From Opitutaceae bacterium (GTDB lineage: Bacteria > Verrucomicrobiota > Verrucomicrobiia > Opitutales > Opitutaceae), in NCBI GenBank assembly GCA_028284385.1, contig JANQRT010000073.1:1-64000 (forward strand): DNA of 64,000 nucleotides. Reading direction: 5' to 3'. The notes under the pieces were generated by a model. That model was not told where the DNA came from and did no database searches. It saw nothing but the letters and a program-made list of their open reading frames with translations. Shown here one piece after another: positions 34,448 to 43,653 of this stretch; the stretch's first letter is position 1, and each line of letters starts with the position of its first letter. The position numbers and the translations under genes are program-made.

Positions 34448-35784
34448 CAGCTCGCGCGCCCAAATTCGCCGAGCACCTTTCTACTGACTCCCTCATCGAT
34501 GCGTACATTGCAGTCAACAAAGACCGCATCCGTGACCCTGTGCAGAAAGAAGCCGTGGATGCCCGCTTCGAGATAATCCGTCTCTCTACAGGGACGTAAA
34601 TCGTAGCGCCCTCCTGCATGCTTTGTCGTTTCATGGATTTCAACACTCACATTCTTGAACTTGACTCTCTGCACCAGGATTTCTTCAGAAGCTCCAACGA
34701 ACACTCCATTTTCACCCGCGCAAGTTACGTTCTCAAACAGAATATCCTGAACACTTCCAGCTTCACCATAATCATGGCCGTCTTTAAAACGCAAGGACCC
34801 ATCCTTAGTCTGCGTGGTTGGCCTGGTATAAGACGTTATATAAATAGGTTCCGCCTCGCCCCACCAAACGTCCTCGAATAGACGGCTTTGAATGCTAATG
34901 TTACGAAATACGATATTTCGCACGACCCCTTCATCCCTATTCTGGATACCAATCCCGCGATTGCTTCTTTCGATTTCACAGTCCTCGATCAAAATATCGG
35001 ATATCGTATCCATATTCTCTGACCCGATCTTAATGGAACACGATGTGGAAACCAGCTTGCAGTTCCTTATGATGAAATCAGAACAAGCTCCGTACTCGGC
35101 AAATTCCCGCCTATTCTTAAAGCAAATGCAGTCGTCTCCCGATTCGATAAGACAGTTCTCGACCTTGCCTCGCTTGCAATGGTTGAAATCGATCCCATCG
35201 CTATTGCGGACCTTAAGGTCATTGAGAACCTTCAGATCACAGATGTTAATGTCCTGGCATCCCACGAAATGCAATCCCCAGTAGGCGGCATTCTTGAACT
35301 GAAGACCCGACATTTGAATATTCCGACAGTTCTCCAGCAGCATCAAGTGAGGACGCGGGTCGATGTCAGTAAAAGGCTTCAATTCATAGGCGTGAGACAT
35401 TTCCCGTCCCATAAAAGCCTGACCATTGCCGTCGATAACTCCGGCTCCGGAAAAAGTGATATTATCCAGATTCGTTCCCCCTATCCAAATGCTTCCCTCC
35501 GTCCGGTTTTCTCTAAACGCGCTGGTCGTGTAGAGAGATTCATCCGGATGGGCCAAGATGGTCGCGCCCCCCTCTAAATGGAAATCAATGTTGCTGCGCA
35601 AGTCGAACGGACTACACAAAAAAACGTGTCCTCCCGGGATGAATACCTGCCCGCCTCCATTTTCGCTGCAGGCGCGGATTGCCGATGCGAAACTTGAAGC
35701 ATCATCACGGACACCGTCGCCAACCGCGCCATAGTCAATAACGTTATACTGTTTCCTAGCTGTTTCCATACAATCAGACTTCAA
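34447..35784 (-). CDS. GH28 polygalacturonase-like protein, no signal peptide
   Basis: Right-handed beta-helix glycosidase of 445 residues. The start NVIDYGAVGDGVRDDASSF and IDFHLEGGATILAHPDESLY are the usual GH28 N-terminus. Catalytic Asp residues are seen in NSDGID (Asp196) and GDD (Asp217, Asp218). The substrate-binding pair sits in CSIKIGSE. It lacks a recognisable export signal (MKSDCMETARKQYNV), so it may act in the cytoplasm on imported galacturonides. First gene of the five-gene minus-strand operon; its control region faces the LacI regulator. Confidence 0.92.
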   Translation of the reverse strand: MKSDCMETARKQYNVIDYGAVGDGVRDDASSFASAIRACSENGGGQVFIPGGHVFLCSPFDLRSNIDFHLEGGATILAHPDESLYTTSAFRENRTEGSIWIGGTNLDNITFSGAGVIDGNGQAFMGREMSHAYELKPFTDIDPRPHLMLLENCRNIQMSGLQFKNAAYWGLHFVGCQDINICDLKVLNDLKVRNSDGIDFNHCKRGKVENCLIESGDDCICFKNRREFAEYGACSDFIIRNCKLVSTSCSIKIGSENMDTISDILIEDCEIERSNRGIGIQNRDEGVVRNIVFRNISIQSRLFEDVWWGEAEPIYITSYTRPTTQTKDGSLRFKDGHDYGEAGSVQDILFENVTCAGENGVFVGASEEILVQRVKFKNVSVEIHETTKHAGGRYDLRPCRETDYLEAGIHGFFLHRVTDAVFVDCNVRIDEGVSRKVLGEFGRAS

Positions 35785-36105
35785 CTGGATTTACACGAGG
35801 CTCGAGAGCGTCTCCATTTGCCCGTGAGACAGGCCAAACATCCTAATACCCAATCGCAATTTCGACTTCCTACGTATTTTCTATTTTGATACATAATATT
35901 TGGCCTGCATATCATTCCAATTGAAAACAAATATTTTTGTATTTGTTTTTCGGTTACGTCTTGTTTTAAGCCGAAAGCGATCTCTGCAGCGCCATGATAG
36001 GTCTGGGGACAACCTCTAAGCTCCATATACCATTTCAGGCACTGAAAAATAATCATTCAGCTTGCTCAAACGCATAATCTCGCAATAAATCTAAGCGTTA
36101 GATTC
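35785..36105. promoter_or_regulatory. divergent control region of GH28 operon and lacI-type gene
   Basis: No gene is visible. It contains an AT-only-type hairpin at 35924-35949 (AAAACAAATA-TTTTTG-TATTTGTTTT) and the LacI-type operator at 36088-36104. The hairpin may mark a transcript end or a protein site; it divides the two promoters. Confidence 0.5.
36088..36104. promoter_or_regulatory. LacI-type operator at the start of the lacI-type gene
   Basis: AATCTAA-GCG-TTAGATT is an inverted repeat with 7-base arms ending two bases before the ATG. Its core TCTAAGCGTTAGA recurs at 40243-40259 before the TonB receptor. The position over the ribosome binding site suggests autorepression. Confidence 0.75.
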
Positions 36106-37146
36106 ATGCCGCGAAAAAAAGTCTCCATACGCCAGATAGCAGACGAGCTTGGACTCTCGACCTTTACCGTTTCCGCAGCGCTAAACGGAAGCCCCAAGGT
36201 CGCGGAGAAAACAAGAAAGCTCGTTGAAGAAAAAGCGAAGGAAATGGGTTACAAAACCAATCCCCTGCTTTCATCAGCCCTGTCGGCAATAAGAACCGCC
36301 CGAGCAGAAAGCTTTCAAGGCACCATTGCGGCAATCGAACTTTCCGAAGCGGACGACACGCAACCCATGCTATTTCATCGCGAGATTTTAAAGGGAGCGG
36401 AAAAAAGGGCTGCGGAGCTGGGGTTCAATATTGAAATCTTCTGGATTGGAGCCGGAGAGAAAGCTCTCCGCCTGCCTCGACTGCAAGGAGTGCTCGAAGC
36501 GCGAGGAATCAATGGCATACTCATCCTGCCTCTGGACATAGCTCAAGACATGAGCGAATTCGATTTTTCCAACTTCTCCGCAGTGCAAATGGACCACTGC
36601 TTGATCGAGCCGCAAATCAACACGATCCTGCCTGATCATTACATTTCCATGGTCCACACATTGGAAAACCTGAAGCGGTTCAACTACCAACGAATCGGCC
36701 TTTACGTAGGCGGTCGCCGCGATCGCCGTATCAAAAACAAGTGGAGCGCCGCCTTTCAGTCCTTCATGCAGCACTACGCTTCATACGAAAACAACGAGCC
36801 CTATGTTCGCGAAACTTTCGACGAGAAGTCCTTCTTGGATTGGTTTGAAAAAACCAGGTGCGAGGTAATCATTTCCGACAAGCAAATCATCATCGAGTGG
36901 TTAAAGCAAGAAGGATACAGGGTTCCCGAGGATGTTGGGTTCTTCAGACTCAACCACACCGAACGCACTGCGCCCTGCGCCGGCCTCAACCTCAATCCAC
37001 AGCGCTTAGGTGTAGCGGCGGTGGAAACATTGGTCGGACAAATTCACCGGCTCGAAAAGGGCGTCCCGGAATATGTCAAGACAACGACGATCGAAGCGAC
37101 CTGGGTAGACGGGCCAACGCTAATCCCCCAACCCGCCAAGCAGTGA
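36106..37146 (+). CDS. LacI-family transcriptional regulator
   Basis: 346 residues: helix-turn-helix plus hinge at 1-60 (KKVSIRQIADELGLSTFTVSAALNGSPKVAEKTRKLV, then NPLLSSALSAIR) and a sugar-binding domain from about 70 (GTIAAIEL, ILILPLD, AAVETLVGQIHRLEKGVPEY). It is divergent from the GH28-GH92-SSS-MFS-MIOX operon and has a palindrome over its own start. The same palindrome precedes the TonB receptor at 40.1 kb, so these three units form its probable regulon. The inducer would be a galacturonide, mannoside or a breakdown product. Confidence 0.92.
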   Translation: MPRKKVSIRQIADELGLSTFTVSAALNGSPKVAEKTRKLVEEKAKEMGYKTNPLLSSALSAIRTARAESFQGTIAAIELSEADDTQPMLFHREILKGAEKRAAELGFNIEIFWIGAGEKALRLPRLQGVLEARGINGILILPLDIAQDMSEFDFSNFSAVQMDHCLIEPQINTILPDHYISMVHTLENLKRFNYQRIGLYVGGRRDRRIKNKWSAAFQSFMQHYASYENNEPYVRETFDEKSFLDWFEKTRCEVIISDKQIIIEWLKQEGYRVPEDVGFFRLNHTERTAPCAGLNLNPQRLGVAAVETLVGQIHRLEKGVPEYVKTTTIEATWVDGPTLIPQPAKQ

Positions 37147-37323
37147 AAATCTAGTTGTCGCAATGAGCGGGTTTTCGAAAAGTCTGCCATTCACGGTTGT
37201 CTACAACAACAAGCATAGACAATCGGCAAATCACAAAATGTATTTTTTAATGGATACAATTACGTGAATAAAGCGCGGAACATCAAAAATCAGGCGATTA
37301 TCATTGAATACAAAACAAACCCC

Positions 37324-37344
37324 CGAAGCGCAATTCACGCTTCG
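37324..37344 (-). terminator. terminator after TonB receptor
   Basis: On the minus strand the stem CGAAGCG/CGCTTCG (seven-base loop) is followed by GGGGTTTGTTTTG. It lies 43 bases after the receptor stop. Confidence 0.65.
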
Positions 37345-37387
37345 AGGGCCGTTCAGCCAAATTGGCTGCTCTTCACTTAAACAAAAA

Positions 37388-40114
37388 CTAGAATTTATAG
37401 CTGATTCCTGAGAACACCGTGGTACCCGATGTCGTAGTGTTATACAAACGACGTGAACTATCAGAGTACTGAACTTCCTTTTCATCCGTCAGATTCACAG
37501 CATCTAAAGTCCACTTCAGATTGTCGGAAATTTGATAGAATGCCGAGAAGTCGACATAGGTCGTTGATTCAAATCCACGACTGTCCTCATCCGATCCGGT
37601 CGGCCCATCGCTAATATAGTCGCTTCGATAATTCGCGGAAACTCTCGCTCCCCACTTTTCATTTTCATAGTATAAAGTGGTGTTGAGAACGGTATCCGAA
37701 AGACCATTCATGGGCAGGATAATCGACTGACCGTCAGCCAGTTGATCAGGTGTCGCGTATTGAAGATCTGAATCCACAAATGTCATATTGGCAACGACAC
37801 CGAAACCTTCAACCGGCAGGAATTCCAAGTCGGTCTGGAAGGTAATCTCGAAACCGCTCAAGTCAGTCTCCTGATAATTGACTGGGCGACGGAATTCGGC
37901 GACGATGGTGTCTTCGGTAAGACCGGGAAGAAGTCCGAGAGGAAGACCTGTTGTTCCGAAGGGAATGTTAGTAGCCGTTTCCGTACCAATGAAGCCGGAT
38001 ATGTCCTTGTAGAAGTAGCCCACTCCAATGTATCCGATTTCTCCGAAATAGCGTTCGAGGGAAAGATCGAAGTTAGTGGATTCGTAGGGTTCTAGGGCAG
38101 GATTTCCGGTTCTCACCGTATACTCCCCGTCGTTTTCGGAAATGCTTCCATTGATCGCCAATGCCCCAAGAGAAGGGCGATTGATATTTTCGGAAGCCGC
38201 TAAACGCAGAGTCAGATCCGGAGTGAAACTGACCGCAAGGTTCAAGGTCGGCAGGATGTCGCTATATTTATCGGTAGCCGTGATCGGGCCGACATTGGCG
38301 ACGCCAGAGGAGGTAAGATCGGACTCGAAGTGACGGAGACCAACCGAACCTCTTAGTCGCGTCTCACCGACATAGGAATCCCAATCGTACTGAATGTAAG
38401 AGGCCCACGTATCTTCTTCCACCCTGAATACACTAGAGTCCGGCCCAATGACGCGACTAATGCCCAGCTGACTAAAGGCGGCATCCCAATCCACGATCGT
38501 CCAGTCTTGGTCGTCATGGGAATCGAATACTCTGGTGTATCCTGCAGGGTTGTCGTCAACCGCTCCAGATTGGAAATCGGAACGAAGAAAATTATTAGTG
38601 CGATTTTCCTGTCCGAAGTTGGAAAACGTTCGGAACGAAGTTCCCGCCTTGATAGAGGCTTCCCGGTTGATCTCGTAAGTCGCGTCGATCTTTATATTAT
38701 CAATCTCGGACTTCTGAAACGAGGAATACATATCTATTTCATGAGCGTTCCAATTAGAAGCATCGGCAGTATCCCAACCAAATATATTTCTTCCGTAGTC
38801 CCCTCCTGAAGTGTAATCCGTTATCACATCGCCAAACCCTTCAAGGTAAAACTTGTCGCTGATCGGCACATCATATTCGGAACTTTCAGTTCCAATCAAA
38901 GCCTCGATAGACAACTTGTCCGAGGCTTGAAAATCCGCCGAGAGGACCGTTTGGAAGAAATCGTTTTTCGTCGTCTGACGACGCGTTTCAGATGCGAAGT
39001 TGGCTCCACCTATGTCAGCGTAAATCACCTCGTTTTCACTATTATACTGTATCTCGTTTACCACCGAGCCAGGGATGGAAACTCCATCCACTGTGGTCCC
39101 GCCATGCAGCACAGTGGAGCTGGAACCGCGAGTCGCGAGATGGATTTCCTCACGATCTCCTTCAAACTCCCCAAGCAGCACGTCCAAGGTGAGCGTGAGC
39201 TTTTCAGAAGCCCTCCACTGGAATGCGCTCGTGATCCCTAATCGGTCCTGATGGCTTTCCCACACCGACAGCCGATTTCCACGAGCCCAACGAAGGTCGC
39301 CGGAATTCACGGCATCCTGATCCGCCTGCGACAAATTGGAGATATCCGCCCCACTCGCGTTCTTCAAACGCCAACGGTACGTGTTGTAACCTTGCTCCTG
39401 AGTGTCGCGCGAGGAATGGGCGATCGATACCAGAGCTCCAAAGTCTCCCCAGTTCTGCGAGAACTGAGCCGCAACACGAGGCTGAAGGTCGTCAGTTGCC
39501 GTGTTGGTTCCTAATTGAGTCGAAATAGAGGCCGTGGTGCCTTGGCCATAATCGAAAGGTCTAGCCGTATAAAGGCCAACAACACCCGCCAAGCCGCCTT
39601 CATCCTGATCAGCGGAGAAGCTCTTGTAGAGATCTAGGCGATTAAACAACTCGGACGCGAAAATGTTGAAATCGAAAGCGCGGTCACGCGTTCTCTGACC
39701 CCGACTATCCATGGGCGAATCCACATTCCCGAGCACTTCCATTCCATTCAATTGAACGCGAGTAAAATCAGGGCCAAGACCACGCAGAGAAACGCGGCGC
39801 CCTTCCCCTGCCTCGCGATTTATGGCAACTCCGGGAAGGCGTTGAAGAGATTCCGCGAGGTTCAAATCCGGGAATTTCGCGATATCTTCAGCGACGATGG
39901 AATCCTGAATCCCAGACGAGTTGCGTTTCATTTCACGCGCAATCTCGAGGGAGTTTCGAATACCGCCAGTAACGACAAAGCCTTCGAGTTCAAAAATTCC
40001 AGAATCATCGTCGCTTTCAGACTGGGAATACCCAACCGGGCATGAGAATAAATAGAGAGCGCTGATGGCGCCCAATGCCTTGTTTAATAAAGGTCTTTTG
40101 GCAAAGGTCTTCAT
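37388..40114 (-). CDS. TonB-dependent receptor (Caulobacter-type, glycan uptake)
   Basis: 908 residues. Signal peptide to about residue 30 (LYLFSCPVGYSQ), then the TonB box region FELEGFVVTGGIRNS. The plug shows VAEDIAKFPDLNLAESLQRLPGVAINREAGEGRRVSLRGLGPDFTRVQLNGMEV. The long barrel includes DLSLERYFGEIGYIGVGYFYKD and ends in a terminal Phe (SGISYKF). This type, with the FPDxNLAESLQRxPG signature, is common for plant and algal glycan uptake. A LacI-type operator lies about 130 bases upstream of its start, tying it to the GH28/GH92 operon. Confidence 0.93.
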   Translation of the reverse strand: MKTFAKRPLLNKALGAISALYLFSCPVGYSQSESDDDSGIFELEGFVVTGGIRNSLEIAREMKRNSSGIQDSIVAEDIAKFPDLNLAESLQRLPGVAINREAGEGRRVSLRGLGPDFTRVQLNGMEVLGNVDSPMDSRGQRTRDRAFDFNIFASELFNRLDLYKSFSADQDEGGLAGVVGLYTARPFDYGQGTTASISTQLGTNTATDDLQPRVAAQFSQNWGDFGALVSIAHSSRDTQEQGYNTYRWRLKNASGADISNLSQADQDAVNSGDLRWARGNRLSVWESHQDRLGITSAFQWRASEKLTLTLDVLLGEFEGDREEIHLATRGSSSTVLHGGTTVDGVSIPGSVVNEIQYNSENEVIYADIGGANFASETRRQTTKNDFFQTVLSADFQASDKLSIEALIGTESSEYDVPISDKFYLEGFGDVITDYTSGGDYGRNIFGWDTADASNWNAHEIDMYSSFQKSEIDNIKIDATYEINREASIKAGTSFRTFSNFGQENRTNNFLRSDFQSGAVDDNPAGYTRVFDSHDDQDWTIVDWDAAFSQLGISRVIGPDSSVFRVEEDTWASYIQYDWDSYVGETRLRGSVGLRHFESDLTSSGVANVGPITATDKYSDILPTLNLAVSFTPDLTLRLAASENINRPSLGALAINGSISENDGEYTVRTGNPALEPYESTNFDLSLERYFGEIGYIGVGYFYKDISGFIGTETATNIPFGTTGLPLGLLPGLTEDTIVAEFRRPVNYQETDLSGFEITFQTDLEFLPVEGFGVVANMTFVDSDLQYATPDQLADGQSIILPMNGLSDTVLNTTLYYENEKWGARVSANYRSDYISDGPTGSDEDSRGFESTTYVDFSAFYQISDNLKWTLDAVNLTDEKEVQYSDSSRRLYNTTTSGTTVFSGISYKF

Positions 40115-40242
40115 AAGGGCAAGTTGTCTTAAGTTTGTGTCAGATTAGCTCAGTGTGTAGAGATTATTGGGAAAATCAAAATAGGCCTTTTCGATTTGAA
40201 AAACGACTATACGGGACCGCCTAGGCCTTTCGATTGAAACGC

Positions 40243-40259
40243 ATTCTAAGCGTTAGAAT
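40243..40259. promoter_or_regulatory. LacI-type operator before TonB receptor
   Basis: ATTCTAA-GCG-TTAGAAT is a perfect inverted repeat with 7-base arms. Its 13-base core is identical to the site at the start of the lacI-type gene 4.2 kb away. No other copy was noticed in the window. Confidence 0.75.
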
Positions 40260-40274
40260 TCAATGATGTTCAGT

Positions 40275-40457
40275 TCAAAACTGGTTCAACAACGCTTGCC
40301 GTAACTTAGCTGGCGCAATGCGCGGTTTTTGGCCGCCATCTTCCGGCAGGATCGCCGAGAAAATATCCCAGATTTCGGTAGCGGGTTCCTCTTCCAGAGG
40401 CGTCACAACAAGCAACGCATCCTCTAGGCGTTGCCGTCTCGAAAACGCTCCGAGCAA
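40275..40457 (-). pseudogene. C-terminal relic of an unknown gene (copy A of a dispersed repeat)
   Basis: The frame ends LLVVTPLEEEPATEIWDIFS and then PAKLRQALLNQF. I do not recognise the family. The same sequence, decayed by stops, occurs at 49129-49261 (VTPLDGEPVI, REALVNS) and in shorter form near 51989-52022 (VTPPSRGPATESW). On the plus strand the shared DNA core is GTAGCGGGTTC, a variable stretch, then GAGGCGTCACAACAAG. The three copies all lie just before glycosidase gene starts or relics. It is probably not an active gene. Confidence 0.45.
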
Positions 40458-40493
40458 GTAGCATTAGGACTGCCGATCTACACGCTTTAAATC

Positions 40494-40655
40494 ATGAATC
40501 CATTCATTTCGCCAAGGCCGATTATTCTCATCCCGATCCTGCTTTCTTCAAAGTCGCTAGGCTCGACGCCTGAAGGCCCCGCTTTCGCGGTTCAAGCTGT
40601 TTCAAAATTCGAAGATCTCTCGATTAGATCGGAACCCGAAAAATGGATACATTAA
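40494..40655 (+). pseudogene. 5' relic of a glycosidase gene like that at 49345
   Basis: The DNA around this ATG (AAATCATGAATCCATTCATT, then TCGC and a hydrophobic stretch) matches the start of the clan GH-A gene (AAATCATGAATACATTCATT). The encoded MNPFISPRPIILIPILL corresponds to MNTFISRGLITLISLLI. After about 20 codons similarity fades and a stop follows at 40653. The upstream 200 bases are also similar in both places. It appears to be a truncated duplicate of that locus. Confidence 0.55.
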
Positions 40656-40764
40656 CGAAAGGAATGGGATTATAAAACTACCCCATCAATCATATTTGCA
40701 AACCACACGCGTCTCGAAACGGCTTTCCAAGCGTTCAACGATCAGGAAATCAACTACAAACAGA

Positions 40765-41652
40765 ATGGAAAATCTCTATACGAGGTACTATCGTCAACGA
40801 GAATGGACGGCGAAGAATTTGTGGCGATATTCAGACTACGAAATCGAATACGATACCAAATTAAAGGTGACTCAGACGAAGTCTAGGCTCAATGAAGCTT
40901 TTCCAGATCCTCCGAATGACGAGTTTGACCTTCAGCTTCTTACAGGGGGCCACGTTAATCTCGATCATCTTGATTGCGGTTTTGGGCGCGACTCTGGAAA
41001 GTTTGGACGAGGTAGTTGGGCGGCTCGGCCGTCCGGGGCCCCACTTAACGTTTGGGGTACTGGAGAATTTGCTCTCCTCACCCTTTCGTTCCCTTGGCAG
41101 CGTTTAGCGAACGACATTAACCAGGAGACAGGGCGTGATGTATCCCACTTGGGTCGCGTTCACGAGGGCATGCGAAAGGACTCTTATGTTGAAGTGTTAG
41201 CCACTCAACTCTGGAATGCACGCCACTCCGAAACACTGCACAAGGACTCCCTGATCACCATGTTAATTCATAGGCTTTGGCGGCTGAGCGCCTTGGGCGA
41301 GTCCGATCAAGATCGTGCCAAACATCCTCTTGATAAGGATCGCCTTAAACGGGTAATTGAATATCTCCATAGTCAATTTCTCGATCCGCTTAGTCTTAAG
41401 GACGTTGCCGATATCGCTGGCTTAAGTAAATATCACTTATTGCGAGCGTTCAAGGAAAGCACTGGACTCACACCACACGCTTATCTCCGCCGCCTCCGCG
41501 CTAACCACGGCAAAAAACTGCTGGAGAAAGGACACAGTTTTATCGATGCCGCCTATGCCGCTGGTTTCGCCGACCAAGCCCACTTCACTCGAACGTTTAA
41601 GACTTTCTATCGATTAACCCCGGGACAGTATTTCGCCCTCTGCCGATCGTAG
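40765..41652 (+). CDS. AraC-family transcriptional regulator
   Basis: I use the Met at 40765 (MENLYTRYYRQREW); an upstream Met in frame adds 23 basic residues without family similarity. The C-terminal 100 residues are the AraC DNA-binding domain: PLSLKDVADIAGLSKYHLLRAFKESTGLTPHAYLRRLRANHGKKLL and FIDAAYAAGFADQAHFTRTFKTFYRLTPGQY. The N-terminal 170 residues are a divergent sensor domain. It lies next to and convergent with the metallo-hydrolase operon, and may control it or the plus-strand genes at 46.7-49 kb. Confidence 0.88.
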   Translation: MENLYTRYYRQREWTAKNLWRYSDYEIEYDTKLKVTQTKSRLNEAFPDPPNDEFDLQLLTGGHVNLDHLDCGFGRDSGKFGRGSWAARPSGAPLNVWGTGEFALLTLSFPWQRLANDINQETGRDVSHLGRVHEGMRKDSYVEVLATQLWNARHSETLHKDSLITMLIHRLWRLSALGESDQDRAKHPLDKDRLKRVIEYLHSQFLDPLSLKDVADIAGLSKYHLLRAFKESTGLTPHAYLRRLRANHGKKLLEKGHSFIDAAYAAGFADQAHFTRTFKTFYRLTPGQYFALCRS

Positions 41653-41798
41653 TAAAACAAAAGGGGCAGATCGACAGAAACTCCACCGAAGACGAAACTG
41701 CTGACCGTGAGCTACGACTACCGCAAAGCGGATGCCAACAATTACATATTACAAGGACCGATCGCGCCTTAGCTGTGATTGTTTTTCATGGAGTAAAC

Positions 41799-42761
41799 TT
41801 ATTTCGAGAAGGTTCGTAAGTTCATTTCCATAAGGCCAGGGATGGCTGCGACAGGAAGAAGTCCGGGAAAGGCGGTATCCATGATTTCCTTTATCCGCTC
41901 GATTTCCATTTCGTCCATGACTTGATCGCCCTTTGCCTCGACGATCAGCATCGACAAGGTGGAGAGGTAAGCAGTTTGCCAATTGAGCAGCGTGTCGAAT
42001 TCACCCGGTTCGCCATGTCCAGGCATGATCCGAGGCGACGTTCGGGAGTACTCGATTCTTAGTTCGGCTAGTTGGTGTAGCCAAGCATCCAGACGGCCCT
42101 CCAAAAGGAAGCCAGTCATGCGATAGGATATCAGGTCGCCCGTGAACAGCGTCTCAATCTCGGGGAGATAAAACATGCTCATGGATTTGGATTCGCCAGG
42201 TCCGATCTCATGGACATTTAAAGTCAAATCGCCGAAGACGAGAACTTCGCCGTCCTCAAAGGTATTGTCGGGCAACGGGAAAACATCGGGAGTGTCGTCC
42301 GGAAGGGCCCGACGAGTAGCCGCCATGAATCCATTCCCATCAGTACGCATTTCATCTCGCGTTAGCTCGGAGGCATAAACGGGCGTTTCTGGAAATTCCT
42401 CGAGCACCGCATGCAGTCCTCCAAAATGGTCCGGGTGCGGATGCGTTAAGAGGATCGCCAGGAGAGGCTTATCTCTTTCTCGCGTTTCTTCTGCCAAGGC
42501 CCGCCCCAGCGATAATGAGCGCTGGGTGTCTATTACGACGAGCCCCTCTCTGCCTTCAAGGATGAAGCTATTGACGGAACCGATTCCAGGGCGCGAGAAG
42601 CGATGAACGATCGGTAATTCCTCACTAGTCGCAAACGCATAACCCTGAAGAATTATCGATACTTGCAATAGCCAAAGACACTTTCGCTGGATGAATCCGT
42701 AGACAATTGAACTACTAGCAAGAAGAACTTTGAGGACGGGATAAATTCGTATGAAATTCAT
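41799..42761 (-). CDS. exported metallo-beta-lactamase-fold hydrolase
   Basis: 320 residues with an N-terminal hydrophobic region (about 8-45) that looks like an export signal. The metal-binding motif HPHPDH is in LLTHPHPDHFGGLHAVLEEF; further ligands come from ETLFTGDLISYRM (Asp) and MPGHGEPGEF (His). This is the SoxH/quinoprotein-relay-like group, which hydrolyses thioesters or lactones in the periplasm. Last gene of a minus-strand series with an SDR, a porin and a beta-propeller-YciI protein. Confidence 0.82.
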   Translation of the reverse strand: MNFIRIYPVLKVLLASSSIVYGFIQRKCLWLLQVSIILQGYAFATSEELPIVHRFSRPGIGSVNSFILEGREGLVVIDTQRSLSLGRALAEETRERDKPLLAILLTHPHPDHFGGLHAVLEEFPETPVYASELTRDEMRTDGNGFMAATRRALPDDTPDVFPLPDNTFEDGEVLVFGDLTLNVHEIGPGESKSMSMFYLPEIETLFTGDLISYRMTGFLLEGRLDAWLHQLAELRIEYSRTSPRIMPGHGEPGEFDTLLNWQTAYLSTLSMLIVEAKGDQVMDEMEIERIKEIMDTAFPGLLPVAAIPGLMEMNLRTFSK

Positions 42762-42855
42762 GGTTTAAGCTGTCTGCGTTATGGTCTGCATAAATAGATC
42801 GTCTTGGATAAGAGTCTGATTTTAACGAAAGCGATGCGTTTCCGGCGAGTTGACG

Positions 42856-43581
42856 CTAGACCAGAGTCCAGCCGCCATTGAGGGACAGAACCGTCCCGGT
42901 GGTATAGCCTTGAGTGGCCAAATAAAGAAAGGCCTCTCCGACATCGGAAGGCTGGCCGATGCGTCTGGCCGGCAATCGCTGCGCTTCTGTATTGAAAAAT
43001 TCGTTACGAGAAGCATCGTCCATTCCACCCCATAGCGGGGTATCGATCAAACCGGGTGAGATAACGTTGACGCGGATAGGCGCTAATTCGACGGCCAACG
43101 CCCGCATTAGCCCTTCGACTGCTGACTGCGCCACAGCAACCATGGTCCTCCCAGGTTGGGGACGAACCGTGTACCCTCCGCTTAGGAATGTGATCGATCC
43201 CTGTTCTGGCATTAGTGGAAGCGCCGCCTGAGCGGCCGCATAGGAACCCCAAAAATGCCCTTCGAAGTCGCTTTTTGCTTCGGAAATCGTCTGATTCGCG
43301 AAGGCCCCGAATTTGCCGCCCGCTGCGGTGAAAAACAGATGATCCACCCGTTCGTGCTTTGATATAAAAGCTGCAATTGAATGGGTCTCGATGACGTCTA
43401 CGGCATAGCCGACAACGTTCGAGCCGATTTCCCGCGCGACGCGTTCCGCTTTTGCTTGATCGCGCCCAGCGATGGAAACGCGAGCGCCAGCGGCGGCAGC
43501 CGCTTCGGCTGCTCCTCGACCGATGCCGCTGGTTCCGCCAATAATCGCAACGGTTTTATCTAGAAGGAGATTCTCATTCAT
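42856..43581 (-). CDS. divergent short-chain dehydrogenase (lacks canonical Tyr-Lys)
   Basis: Rossmann-fold protein of 241 residues with the NAD(P) motif GGTSGIGRGAAEAAA and the end TTGTVLSLNGG. Where classical SDRs have YxxxK it has VAVAQSAVEG, so both catalytic residues are missing. The same deviation occurs in the paralogue at 48307. A recognised SDR subgroup with this change exists, whose activity is not well defined. It lies between the porin and the metallo-hydrolase in a minus-strand operon. Confidence 0.82.
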   Translation of the reverse strand: MNENLLLDKTVAIIGGTSGIGRGAAEAAAAAGARVSIAGRDQAKAERVAREIGSNVVGYAVDVIETHSIAAFISKHERVDHLFFTAAGGKFGAFANQTISEAKSDFEGHFWGSYAAAQAALPLMPEQGSITFLSGGYTVRPQPGRTMVAVAQSAVEGLMRALAVELAPIRVNVISPGLIDTPLWGGMDDASRNEFFNTEAQRLPARRIGQPSDVGEAFLYLATQGYTTGTVLSLNGGWTLV

Positions 43582-43653
43582 ACTCTAAAACGATTACACG
43601 GTAGCGTCTTGGTGGCTGTTTGCTTTCTCAGCGGAACAGTATCAGAAGGAGGG

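Noticed and set aside
23816..35936. The string GAAAACAAATATTT occurs before the aldolase (23816) and in the GH28/lacI region (35923)
   Set aside because: AT-rich 14-base match with no common symmetry or spacing; probably chance or shared promoter composition.
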